Numbered from the stretch's first letter, positions 1 to 5,092 are shown. The stretch: DNA of 5,438 nucleotides from Phycisphaerae bacterium (GCA_028706835.1 JAQTVL010000333.1:1-5438); one strand, 5' to 3'. Made by a program: numbers and translations. Notes: a model not told the origin generated them from the letters alone.

Positions 1-147
1 TCCCTGGTAATTCATTGCGTTCCTCGCTTTTCACTCACCCGCGAACATGTTACCGCGCCGACCGCCCGCAGGCCATAGGACGTCGCCCCCCGGGTGCATG
101 ACCGTAGCTACGCATCCCCTCCGGGCCACGGAGCGGCCATGGAGATT

Positions 148-302
148 AGCCCATGGCGCAAGCCATGGGTATCTACACAAGTCCGTCGGGTAGACATCGA
201 GCGAAGACAGCGCACTCCACAAACAGCGAAGACGGAGCGGGAAAGGCTCTGCCGTCGAGGACGTTGGACTTGTGTAGATACCAATGGCTTACGCCATGGG
301 CT
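148..302. repeat. Inverted pair of GTAG-headed hairpin units (REP/BIME-like)
   Basis: The arms 148-184 and 266-302 are inverted copies matching at 35 of 37 positions, separated by 81 nt. Each arm contains its own hairpin. In the left arm an 8-bp stem (150-157 with 162-169) closes on the GNRA-type tetraloop GCAA at 158-161. The right arm has the same stem with one mismatch and, read on the minus strand, a GTAA loop. Each hairpin is preceded, with a 3-nt gap, by GTAG: minus strand at 176-173 and plus strand at 274-277. The heads therefore face inward. A further perfect 15-bp inverted pair (92-106 and 361-375) lies outside and may extend the element. GTRG plus hairpin is the hallmark of REP sequences moved by RAYT transposases. 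The assignment is inferred from architecture only. Confidence 0.75.
211..232. repeat. Isolated end of the GTGG repeat family
   Basis: These 22 bases are identical to 3897-3918, the right outer end plus flank of the palindromic element at 3818-3909. The core CACTCCACAAACAG recurs at 5425-5438. Read on the minus strand it carries the GTGG head but the hairpin body does not follow, and I find no partner end upstream in the window. It sits inside the spacer of the 148-302 inverted repeat, so one family appears to have landed in, or been overwritten by, the other. Confidence 0.7.
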
Positions 303-450
303 GGATTCCTCCGCCCCATCCGGGGCGGGTCGGCACTGGGCCAACTCTACCGAGCGCGGTTACGGTCATGCACCCTCGCCCCCCAAGCCAGGCGCGGTTG
401 CGTTGCCGTCTGCTTGCGGACGTGGGCTGGCGGCGGGTATCGTAACGTAG

Positions 451-678
451 CGGGGGCCAGGTGGAGAATGCGACGTGGCGAATGACGGATTGGCGGGGTT
501 GCTCGCGATCGTGTCCGCGTCTGAACTGGCGGAGCTGCGGGCGAGCCTGGGGATCGGACACGGATCGCGCGTGCTCGTCGTGAACACCGAAGGGCCGACC
601 GATCCGGAGAGCTACGCAACCATCTGCGGCGACAGGGCCGCCTCGGCTGATGCGAACCGGCCCGGCCGGTCGGCGTAG
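451..678 (+). pseudogene. C-terminal remnant of a diaminopropionate ammonia-lyase-like PLP enzyme
   Basis: The frame from the stop at 448-450 to TAG at 676-678 contains the stretch SRVLVVNTEGPTDPESY, closely matching the end of the diaminopropionate ammonia-lyase family, where VL..(S/N)TEG.TDP..Y precedes the C-terminus. The upstream GGECDVAN followed by GLAGLL resembles the family's glycine-rich GES(G)xA segment. That family is about 400 residues long; only about 75 are present, and the PLP lysine and the rest of the fold are missing. Palindromic repeats lie directly upstream, so the gene was probably truncated by a rearrangement. A GTG at 475 preceded by AGGTGGAG (459-466) could still start a 67-residue product. 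The family call is from memory of the motif and is moderately confident; expression is uncertain. Confidence 0.5.
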
Positions 679-696
679 TAGCGACGAGCGGGCGCA

Positions 697-725
697 TTGA
701 AGGGCGGCGGGCGCGCGGTTAGAAT
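697..725 (+). promoter_or_regulatory. Sigma-70-like promoter of acyP operon
   Basis: TTGAAG (697-702) and TAGAAT (720-725) are separated by exactly 17 nt, close to the TTGACA/TATAAT consensus. A start site about 7 nt after the -10 box falls at 732-733, directly on the proposed ATG at 733. The message would be leaderless or nearly so. Confidence 0.6.
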
Positions 726-732
726 CGGCGTG

Positions 733-1023
733 ATGATCGACGCATCCAACCAGAGCGTCCGTCGGCGAATCACCTACTCTGGCCGCGTGCAGGGCGTTGG
801 CTTTCGCTACGCCGCCTGCCGGGTGGCGGCCGACCACGATGTGGCCGGCTGGGTTCGCAACCTGCCAGCCGGGCAGGTCGAGGTGGTGGCGGAGGGTCGG
901 CCCAACGACCTCGACGCCTTCCAGGCGAGCCTGGCCGACGAGATGAGCGGCTATATCCGCGGCGTGGAGGCCAGCGATTCGCCGGCGACCGGCGAGTTCT
1001 CGCAGTTCGAGGTCCGCTTCTGA
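733..1023 (+). CDS. acyP: Acylphosphatase
   Basis: A 96-residue protein of the small acylphosphatase family (usually 90-100 residues), cytosolic, which hydrolyses carboxyl-phosphate bonds in acylphosphates. The signature GRVQGVGFRY (17-26) carries the phosphate-binding loop with catalytic Arg25, and GWVRNLP (39-45) supplies catalytic Asn43. The C-terminal FEVRF matches the family's last beta strand. I chose ATG 733 because it gives the family length and follows the -10 box at 720-725 directly. GTG at 730 and TTG at 697 are in frame, but TTG 697 overlaps the -35 box. No Shine-Dalgarno is visible, which fits leaderless initiation. The stop at 1021-1023 overlaps the ribosome site of the next gene, so the two are probably translated in tandem. 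Confidence 0.93.
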   Translation: MIDASNQSVRRRITYSGRVQGVGFRYAACRVAADHDVAGWVRNLPAGQVEVVAEGRPNDLDAFQASLADEMSGYIRGVEASDSPATGEFSQFEVRF

Positions 1024-1030
1024 GGGTCAC

Positions 1031-1885
1031 GTGAAGGTCACCGCTATTGCCGACAACACGTTTCGCGAAGGCGTCCGCCAGCCGGTGTATCTGCTGGTGC
1101 TCGTGCTCGTGGCGGCGCTGCTCGTGACGCACTTCTTCCTGCCTTACTTCACGCTCGGCCAGGACATCCTCATGTTCAAGGACGTCTGCCTGGCGTACAT
1201 CCTGATGGGCCTGCTGGTGACGGCGCTGCTGCTGGCGAGCAAGGTGGTCGACGAGGAGATCGAGAACAAGACCACGCTGACGCTGATGAGCAAGCCGGTG
1301 CGGCGATGGGAGCTGATCCTCGGCAAGTTCGTCGGCGTGATGTACGCCGTCACGCTGATGCTCGCGATCCTCGCGGCGCTCATGGTCCTGCTGACCTACC
1401 TGCGGGCCCCCGAAGACATCAGCACCCACATGGACCCGTTCGACGAGGAGCAGATCAGCCGCGTCGCCGGCGCCCGCAAACTGCACGTGCTCTCGCTGCT
1501 GCCGGCCTTCGTGCTCATCTGGCTCCAGATCGCCGTCATGGCGTCCATTTCGGTCGCCATCTCCACGCGGGTCGGCATGGTGCTGAACATGGTCATCGGC
1601 GTGGCCCTGTTCGTCGTGTTCCACCTCACGCCGTTCGTCGCCGAGCGCGGCGGCCGGGCCGCGCGGGCGATGACGGTCCTGCTGGCGAACCTGGAAAGCC
1701 TGAACCTGAACGGCCTGCTGATCTACAAGAACCTGCACTTCGGCCCCGGCCCCCTCGGCCACGGCGAGGTCGCCTACGCCGAGGTCTGGCGGCTGGTGGG
1801 GTTGGCCGGCGGATACGCGGGCGCCTACGTCGCCGCGGCGCTGCTGATCGCGATGGCGCTGTTCCGAACGCGGGAACTGGGTTAG
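1031..1885 (+). CDS. ABC-2 type transporter permease (NosY-like)
   Basis: A 284-residue integral membrane protein resembling ABC-2/NosY-type permeases. About six hydrophobic segments are visible near residues 20-40, 54-70, 100-124, 152-177, 182-204 and 255-278. Between the second and third lies the family signature, an acidic E-rich stretch then TLMSKPVRRWELILGKFVG (84-102), matching the cytoplasmic coupling region of these permeases. A hydrophilic loop at 125-150 is probably periplasmic. The GTG start at 1031 is preceded 4 nt away by GAGGG (1022-1026), which overlaps the acyP stop, and it gives the N-terminal TAIADNTFREGVR motif typical of the family. The gap to acyP is only 7 nt. No ATP-binding subunit is in the window, so the substrate cannot be inferred and the partner must be encoded elsewhere. 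Confidence 0.88.
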   Translation: MKVTAIADNTFREGVRQPVYLLVLVLVAALLVTHFFLPYFTLGQDILMFKDVCLAYILMGLLVTALLLASKVVDEEIENKTTLTLMSKPVRRWELILGKFVGVMYAVTLMLAILAALMVLLTYLRAPEDISTHMDPFDEEQISRVAGARKLHVLSLLPAFVLIWLQIAVMASISVAISTRVGMVLNMVIGVALFVVFHLTPFVAERGGRAARAMTVLLANLESLNLNGLLIYKNLHFGPGPLGHGEVAYAEVWRLVGLAGGYAGAYVAAALLIAMALFRTRELG

Positions 1886-1890
1886 CGGGG

Positions 1891-1896
1891 TATAAT
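1891..1896 (+). promoter_or_regulatory. TATAAT -10 box, leaderless promoter
   Basis: A perfect TATAAT lies 8 nt before the ATG at 1905, so transcription should start at or within a base or two of the start codon. No convincing -35 hexamer is seen at 16-18 nt spacing. The site sits in the 19-bp gap after the permease stop, which separates this gene's transcription from the acyP operon. Confidence 0.6.
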
Positions 1897-1904
1897 TCTC
1901 GGCC

Positions 1905-2156
1905 ATGCAAACCATCGACGCGATTCAACCCGGCGCTCGCGTTCGCGTACACCAGCGGATTCGCCAGGCTGATCGCTGGCTGACGCTGGCTGTCGAGGGC
2001 GAAGTCGTGTCGCTGTCCCGCAAGCCGACCGGGTCGTGGTTCGCCCACGGCAAGAACGGGCGTCTCTGGCTGGACCGCCTGGTGCTCCGCAAGCCCGACG
2101 GCGCGGAAAGCGAACTGGTCATCGACGAGCAGTCCGAGATCGAGATACTGCTATAA
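1905..2156 (+). CDS. Hypothetical 83-residue protein
   Basis: A small soluble protein I do not recognise by family. It has no signal peptide, membrane segment or cysteine. The pattern of short alternating polar/hydrophobic stretches (ARVRVHQRI, LAVEGEVVSL, LWLDRLVLRK, SEIEILL) with a central GSWFAHGKNGRLWLDRL suggests a compact all-beta domain, perhaps a small barrel. That is inference from the pattern alone. Coding is supported by strong G/C bias at third positions, a perfect TATAAT 8 nt upstream of the ATG, and lack of overlap with other genes. There is no Shine-Dalgarno, consistent with a leaderless message. It converges on the glycosylase gene with only 20 bp between the stops and no evident terminator hairpin in that gap. 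Confidence 0.8.
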   Translation: MQTIDAIQPGARVRVHQRIRQADRWLTLAVEGEVVSLSRKPTGSWFAHGKNGRLWLDRLVLRKPDGAESELVIDEQSEIEILL

Positions 2157-2176
2157 CGCGATTGGCCAACCGCTCG

Positions 2177-3058
2177 CTACTTCACGCTCGCCGCCGCCCT
2201 GCCCTGGCGGATCAACGTCGGGCCCGTCGGGCATAGCGACAGCAGCGGGCAGTCGTGGCATCGCGGGCGGTGGGCCTTGCATATCTGCCGGCCGTGCTTG
2301 ATCAGCAGGATGTGGAAGTTGTAGAACTCGCGCCGCGGCACGATCGCCTCCAGGGCCGCGTGCGAGGCCTCCGCCGACACCTTGGGCCCGATCAGCGCCA
2401 GCCGAATCGCAATGCGGTGAATGTGCGTGTCGACCGGCAAGATCGGCTGGCGGAAGCTGAACAGCAGGATGCAGGCAGCCGTCTTCGGGCCGACGCCCTC
2501 GAATCGGGTCAGGTAGTTCCTCGCCTTGTCCACAGGCCAGTCAGCCAGGAATTCCAGCGACAACTCGCCGCGTTCCGCCCGGATCGCCCGGAGGATATTG
2601 CGGATGCGGCGCGACTTCATGCGGCTCAGGCCGGCGCAGCGGATCGCCTTCTCCAGCCTCGCCACCGGCGCGTCAGCCACGGCGTTCCAGTCGATCTGTT
2701 TCGAGTCGCGGGCGAACATCCGCTCCAGGCACTCGTAGGCCCGCCCGCTGTTGATGTTGGACGTGTTCTGGCTGAGGATCGTGCCGACCAGTTCCTCCAG
2801 GCCATCGCCCCACCGCCGCCAGACCTGCCGGCCGAACGCGCCCTCCAGCCGGCGGATGATTCGGGCGACCAGCGACGGGCCGGCGGCAACGGTCCGCGAG
2901 CCATGGGGGTCAGTGGACTCCGCACTTTTGCAGGATGAAGCAGACGATTCCGCCGGCGACGATGCAGATGGGGAACGTGGTTTCCCATCGGTTACTCGTA
3001 GCGGCACGGGCGTCTCACTCGTGAAGACTTGGGCAGTATCCCAGGCCACGTCACCCAT
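2177..3058 (-). CDS. nth: Endonuclease III family DNA glycosylase/AP lyase
   Basis: A base-excision-repair enzyme that removes oxidised pyrimidines and cleaves the resulting abasic strand. Of 293 residues, about 62-280 form the helix-hairpin-helix/GPD fold. FEGVGPKTA (186-194) is the hairpin with catalytic Lys192, and LPVDTHIHRI (207-216) carries catalytic Asp210. The C-terminus has a complete [4Fe-4S] ligand set C260-x6-C267-x2-C270-x5-C276. ILSQNTSNINSG (94-105) matches the family's LSxQxx region. The ATG at 3058 overlaps the upstream DUF47 gene by 8 nt, indicating coupling. The first ~60 residues are odd: Ser/Pro/Ala-rich, without homology I recognise, with third-position bias lost and translated out of frame over a likely gene remnant. 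No ATG, GTG or TTG lies in frame between codon 18 and Met114, so this extension is hard to avoid unless a CTG or ATC start is used. Confidence 0.93.
   Translation of the reverse strand: MGDVAWDTAQVFTSETPVPLRVTDGKPRSPSASSPAESSASSCKSAESTDPHGSRTVAAGPSLVARIIRRLEGAFGRQVWRRWGDGLEELVGTILSQNTSNINSGRAYECLERMFARDSKQIDWNAVADAPVARLEKAIRCAGLSRMKSRRIRNILRAIRAERGELSLEFLADWPVDKARNYLTRFEGVGPKTAACILLFSFRQPILPVDTHIHRIAIRLALIGPKVSAEASHAALEAIVPRREFYNFHILLIKHGRQICKAHRPRCHDCPLLSLCPTGPTLIRQGRAAASVK
2910..3014 (-). pseudogene. Probable 3' remnant of a membrane-protein gene, perhaps a Pit permease
   Basis: In the frame that ends at TGA 2912-2910, overlapping the nth leader, the open stretch reads RWETTFPICIVAGG and IVCFILQKCGVH, a single hydrophobic helix. 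From AAC to CAC, 22 of 27 codons end in G or C, against 13 of 27 in the nth frame over the same bases. That is the bias of the neighbouring real genes. No start codon is available, so it is a tail, not a gene. Pit phosphate permeases, which commonly sit next to DUF47 genes, end in a helix with W-x-x-T-x-P, and the same spacing is seen here (W-E-T-T-F-P). The Pit identity is an inference from context and that short motif; the coding-bias signal is the stronger evidence. Confidence 0.4.
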
Positions 3059-3677
3059 GCTTGACCACGATGCTCTGCATCGCGTCGGCCACGTCCTCGC
3101 AGCGGTCGGTGGCCTTCTCCAGGATCTGGAAGATGTCCTTCCACTTGATGATCTCGACCGGGTCCGGGTTGGACGCGGTGAACAGTTCCGCCAGCGCGTG
3201 CTGCATCAGCCGGTCGCCCTCGTTTTCCTGGGTGTGAATCTGCACGCAGCAGTTGGTCACTTCGGCGAACTTCTTCTTGTTGTTCAGCCCGTCGAAGGCC
3301 TGGATCAGCAACGCCGTCGCCGTGACCAGCACCTCGCCCAGCGCCCGTGCGTCCGACGGGATGGTCTTGACCTGGTAGAGGCTCAACCGATTGGCGGCTG
3401 TGCTCATCTGGTCGATGATGTCGTCCAGCCGGGTGGCCACCTTGTGGATGTCTTCGCGGTCCAGCGGCGTGATGAACGTCTTGGCCAGGTATTCGAGTAT
3501 CTGGTGGGTGAACTCATCGCCCTGGTGCTCGAGGTTGTGGATCTGGTGGGCCCGGTTGGCCACATCCGTAAAATTGGTCAGCAGGTCCATCAGCAGTTTC
3601 GCGGCGTCGTGCACATTCTGGGCCGACTTGCGGAACAGGCTGAAAAACACGTCTTCCTTCGTGAATATGCCGAGCAT
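3051..3677 (-). CDS. DUF47 / PhoU-like phosphate transport accessory protein
   Basis: A 208-residue all-helical cytosolic protein of the DUF47 family (PhoU superfamily, usually about 210 residues). Members are typically encoded beside Pit-type phosphate permeases and are thought to regulate them. Visible family features are FTKEDVFFSLF at the start, the metal-site style motif LEHQGDEFTH (49-58), TFITPLDREDIHKVATRLDD (67-86), the second-half repeat QENEGDRL (150-157), and EKATDRCEDVADAM (187-200). I chose ATG 3677 because it gives the family N-terminus MLGIFTKED and lies 3 nt after GAGGTG (3686-3681). An upstream ATG at 3809 would add 44 non-conserved residues and start ahead of the promoter. 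The expected permease gene is missing downstream, where nth follows instead. Confidence 0.92.
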   Translation of the reverse strand: MLGIFTKEDVFFSLFRKSAQNVHDAAKLLMDLLTNFTDVANRAHQIHNLEHQGDEFTHQILEYLAKTFITPLDREDIHKVATRLDDIIDQMSTAANRLSLYQVKTIPSDARALGEVLVTATALLIQAFDGLNNKKKFAEVTNCCVQIHTQENEGDRLMQHALAELFTASNPDPVEIIKWKDIFQILEKATDRCEDVADAMQSIVVKHG

Positions 3678-3680
3678 GGG

Positions 3681-3686
3681 CACCTC
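3681..3686 (-). promoter_or_regulatory. Ribosome binding site of the DUF47 gene
   Basis: GAGGTG on the minus strand ends 3 nt before ATG 3677-3675 (GAGG is 5 nt away). It fixes the start and rejects the longer frame beginning at 3809. It also shows that this operon uses a conventional leader of about 40 nt, unlike the near-leaderless genes elsewhere in the window. Confidence 0.7.
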
Positions 3687-3722
3687 GCAGTTTGAACGCC
3701 GACGGGCTGTTTTGAAGGCGGG

Positions 3723-3751
3723 ATTATACGGGAGGGGGCACTGAGTGCCAA
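3723..3751 (-). promoter_or_regulatory. Sigma-70 promoter of the DUF47-nth operon
   Basis: On the minus strand TTGGCA (3751-3746) and a perfect TATAAT (3728-3723) are 17 nt apart, 11 of 12 matches to consensus. Transcription would begin near 3716, leaving a short leader before the ribosome site. The -35 box is supplied by a 7-bp tandem repeat, so an additional TTGGCA lies 7 nt further upstream. A 13-bp palindrome (GGCACTGAGTGCC, 3737-3749) overlaps the -35 box and spacer and could be an operator, though it may simply be a by-product of the repeat. Confidence 0.7.
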
Positions 3752-3764
3752 GTGCCAAGTGCCG
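3744..3764. repeat. Period-7 tandem repeat (AGTGCCA)3
   Basis: Three adjacent heptamers, AGTGCCA (3744-3750), AGTGCCA (3751-3757) and AGTGCCG (3758-3764). Read on the minus strand they give repeated TTGGCA, which is the -35 hexamer of the DUF47 promoter. Copy number change would alter the number of potential -35 boxes. Confidence 0.75.
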
Positions 3765-3817
3765 GGTGAAGGCGAGGGGGGCGGCAAGAATTGATGGCAT
3801 ACTCGCCAATCCGTCTT

Positions 3818-3909
3818 TTTGTGGAGTGCGGTAGCGCAGCTACCGCTTTGGGTTGCGTATCGTCGCGCCTGCCCTCCAAAGCGGTAGCTGCGCTACCGCA
3901 CTCCACAAA
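3818..3909. repeat. Perfect 34-bp inverted repeat, paired REP-like units (element A)
   Basis: Arms 3818-3851 and 3876-3909 are perfect inverted copies with a 24-nt loop. Each arm is itself a hairpin unit: GTGG (3821-3824), a 3-nt gap, then an 8-bp stem (3828-3835 with 3839-3846) on a 3-nt loop. The right arm mirrors this (CCAC 3903-3906, stem 3881-3888 with 3892-3899). Heads are outermost. The left end (3814-3832) and right end (3895-3912) are identical to the ends of element B near the window's right edge. No U-tract follows the hairpin on either strand, so it is not a standard terminator, although it would be a strong RNA structure between tatC and the DUF47 gene. This is the layout of a BIME. 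Confidence 0.85.
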
Positions 3910-3986
3910 CAGCGAAGAGTTATTCGTACCACCGAATCTTGCCACACCCAGGCGAGGGGATCGGGGCACGAACAGCTTCCCACCAT

Positions 3987-4014
3987 CCAAGACCCGAGAC
4001 CCGAGCCCCATGAC
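3987..4014. repeat. Degenerate period-7 tandem repeat
   Basis: Four consecutive heptamers beginning CC: CCAAGAC (3987-3993), CCGAGAC (3994-4000), CCGAGCC (4001-4007) and CCATGAC (4008-4014). It lies 10 nt beyond the tatC stop. Sequence differs from the repeat at 3744-3764 but the period is the same. There is no hairpin with a U-tract here. Confidence 0.6.
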
Positions 4015-4024
4015 CCATTTTCGG

Positions 4025-5077
4025 CTATTCCGCCTCGGCGGCCCTCTTCCGCTCCGCCCGAGCCCCCAGCAGCAGCCCCAGCTCGAACAGGCCCCACATC
4101 GGCAACGCCAGCATGCACATGCTCAGCGCGTCCGGCGTCGGCGTAATGACCGCCGCCGCGATCGTGATCAGCAGGATCACGATCCGCCGCCGCTTGCGGA
4201 GCGTCGCCGTCGGCACCAGCCCGCTGGCCGCCAGGAACAGAATCACCAGCGGCATCTGGAACCCCACGCCGAACACCAGCATCATCGAGATCATGAACGA
4301 CAGATACTCGTCCAGATTGAACCACGGCGCCACCAGCGATTCCCGCCCTTCTATCTTCTTCGCCGTCAGCGCCCACACGTGGCCGTCCGGGTCGTAGAAC
4401 CGCACCTCGTTGGTGTCCGCGTCGATCCACATCGGCGTCGGCTGGCGGGCCGGCGGCGCCTCCGCCAGCCGGGGGATCAGCGGGGCGTCGGGCTGGGAGG
4501 TCGCCGCCTTCTCGAAGCCCTTGAGCTCCTCGCCGTAGATGCCACGCTGGATCGGCGTGAGATATTTCGCCTCGGGGGCCTTGAACCCCCGGCTGAACTC
4601 CACGAAATACTTCAGCGCGAACGGCATAGCCAGGAAATACACGAACGCCGCCCCCGTCAGGAACAGCCCCAGGCTGAACGCCCCGTAGTGCTTGACGAAC
4701 CGCCGCTCGCGCTGGTAGAGCCCCGCGCCGATGAACTGCCAGAACTGGTAGATGATCCACGGGCTGCCCAGAATCACCCCCGCCAGCAACGCCATCTCCA
4801 TGTAGTTGACGAACAGTTGCGGGACTTTTTCCTGGTACAGCCGGGCCGGCTCGCCGGCCATCCGCAACGCCACCAGCAGCGGCTGGCAGAGGAACGCGAC
4901 GACGTTCTCCGCGAACCAGAACGAGGCGGCGACCGTCACCGCCAGCCCGAGCACAGCGTACAGCACCCGCCGCCGAAGCTCTTCGAGGTGGTCGCCGAAG
5001 CTCATGCGAACTTCGTCAGCCGGCTCGGTCAGCCGCTCGACGCGCCGGATCGCCTGTTTTTCCTCGGGCTCGCCCAT
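4025..5077 (-). CDS. tatC: Sec-independent translocase subunit TatC with enlarged periplasmic loop
   Basis: The polytopic core of the twin-arginine translocase, which binds the RR signal peptide of folded exported proteins and recruits TatA/TatB. The N-terminal signature SFGDHLEELRRR (26-37) precedes six hydrophobic segments near 37-58, 92-113, 132-157, 256-285, 297-313 and 318-338. LYQRERRFV (120-128) holds the conserved Glu124, matching E. coli Glu103. FGVGFQMP (269-276) has Gln at the usual Glu/Gln site of helix 4, and TPTPDALS (312-319) the conserved Asp. At 350 residues it is about 100 longer than usual. Nearly all the excess is a hydrophilic insert of roughly 80-85 residues (about 166-250) in the loop between helices 3 and 4. 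ATG 5077 gives a 24-residue charged leader before the conserved start; Met25 is an alternative. No tatA or tatB is nearby. Confidence 0.95.
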   Translation of the reverse strand: MGEPEEKQAIRRVERLTEPADEVRMSFGDHLEELRRRVLYAVLGLAVTVAASFWFAENVVAFLCQPLLVALRMAGEPARLYQEKVPQLFVNYMEMALLAGVILGSPWIIYQFWQFIGAGLYQRERRFVKHYGAFSLGLFLTGAAFVYFLAMPFALKYFVEFSRGFKAPEAKYLTPIQRGIYGEELKGFEKAATSQPDAPLIPRLAEAPPARQPTPMWIDADTNEVRFYDPDGHVWALTAKKIEGRESLVAPWFNLDEYLSFMISMMLVFGVGFQMPLVILFLAASGLVPTATLRKRRRIVILLITIAAAVITPTPDALSMCMLALPMWGLFELGLLLGARAERKRAAEAE

Positions 5078-5086
5078 TGGCTCGTC

Positions 5087-5092
5087 AGTCTA
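5087..5092 (-). promoter_or_regulatory. Possible -10 box of tatC
   Basis: TAGACT on the minus strand ends 9 nt before ATG 5077, the same near-leaderless spacing seen at 720-725 and 1891-1896. No good -35 hexamer accompanies it. A second candidate, TAAGAT at 5138-5133, would give a leader of about 50 nt. I cannot choose between them from sequence alone. Confidence 0.3.

Larger units (their letters stand above)
1..450. other. Gene-free region rich in palindromes
   Basis: I see no credible gene here. The open frames are arginine- and proline-rich, match no family I recognise, and read through inverted repeats. The content is the 148-302 inverted repeat, an outer 15-bp inverted pair at 92-106 and 361-375, an isolated repeat end at 211-232, and a short GC hairpin (7-bp stem 311-317 with 322-328, loop 318-321). 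That hairpin has no T-tract after it, so I do not call it a terminator. Positions 1-91 show nothing I can name; the gene to which they belong, if any, lies outside the window. Confidence 0.6.

Noticed and set aside
94..485. Plus-strand open frames across the 5' palindrome region
   Set aside because: They run through the inverted repeat arms, overlap each other in different frames and show no protein family features.
770..1915. Long minus-strand open frame (381 residues) opposite acyP and the permease
   Set aside because: It is a His/Gln/Arg/Asp-rich antisense shadow produced by GC-biased codons of the real plus-strand genes, with no family motif.
2255..3695. Plus-strand open frames opposite nth and the DUF47 gene
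   Set aside because: Both are antisense shadows of genes with complete catalytic or metal-site motifs on the minus strand.
3678..3809. Longer start for the DUF47 protein at ATG 3809
   Set aside because: The extra 44 residues are not family-like, cross the promoter at 3723-3751, and an ATG with a good ribosome site exists at 3677.
3818..3909. Rho-independent terminator between tatC and the DUF47 gene
   Set aside because: The hairpin is very strong, but the five-T run lies on the wrong side for the plus strand and becomes A's after the hairpin on the minus strand, so no U-tract follows it.
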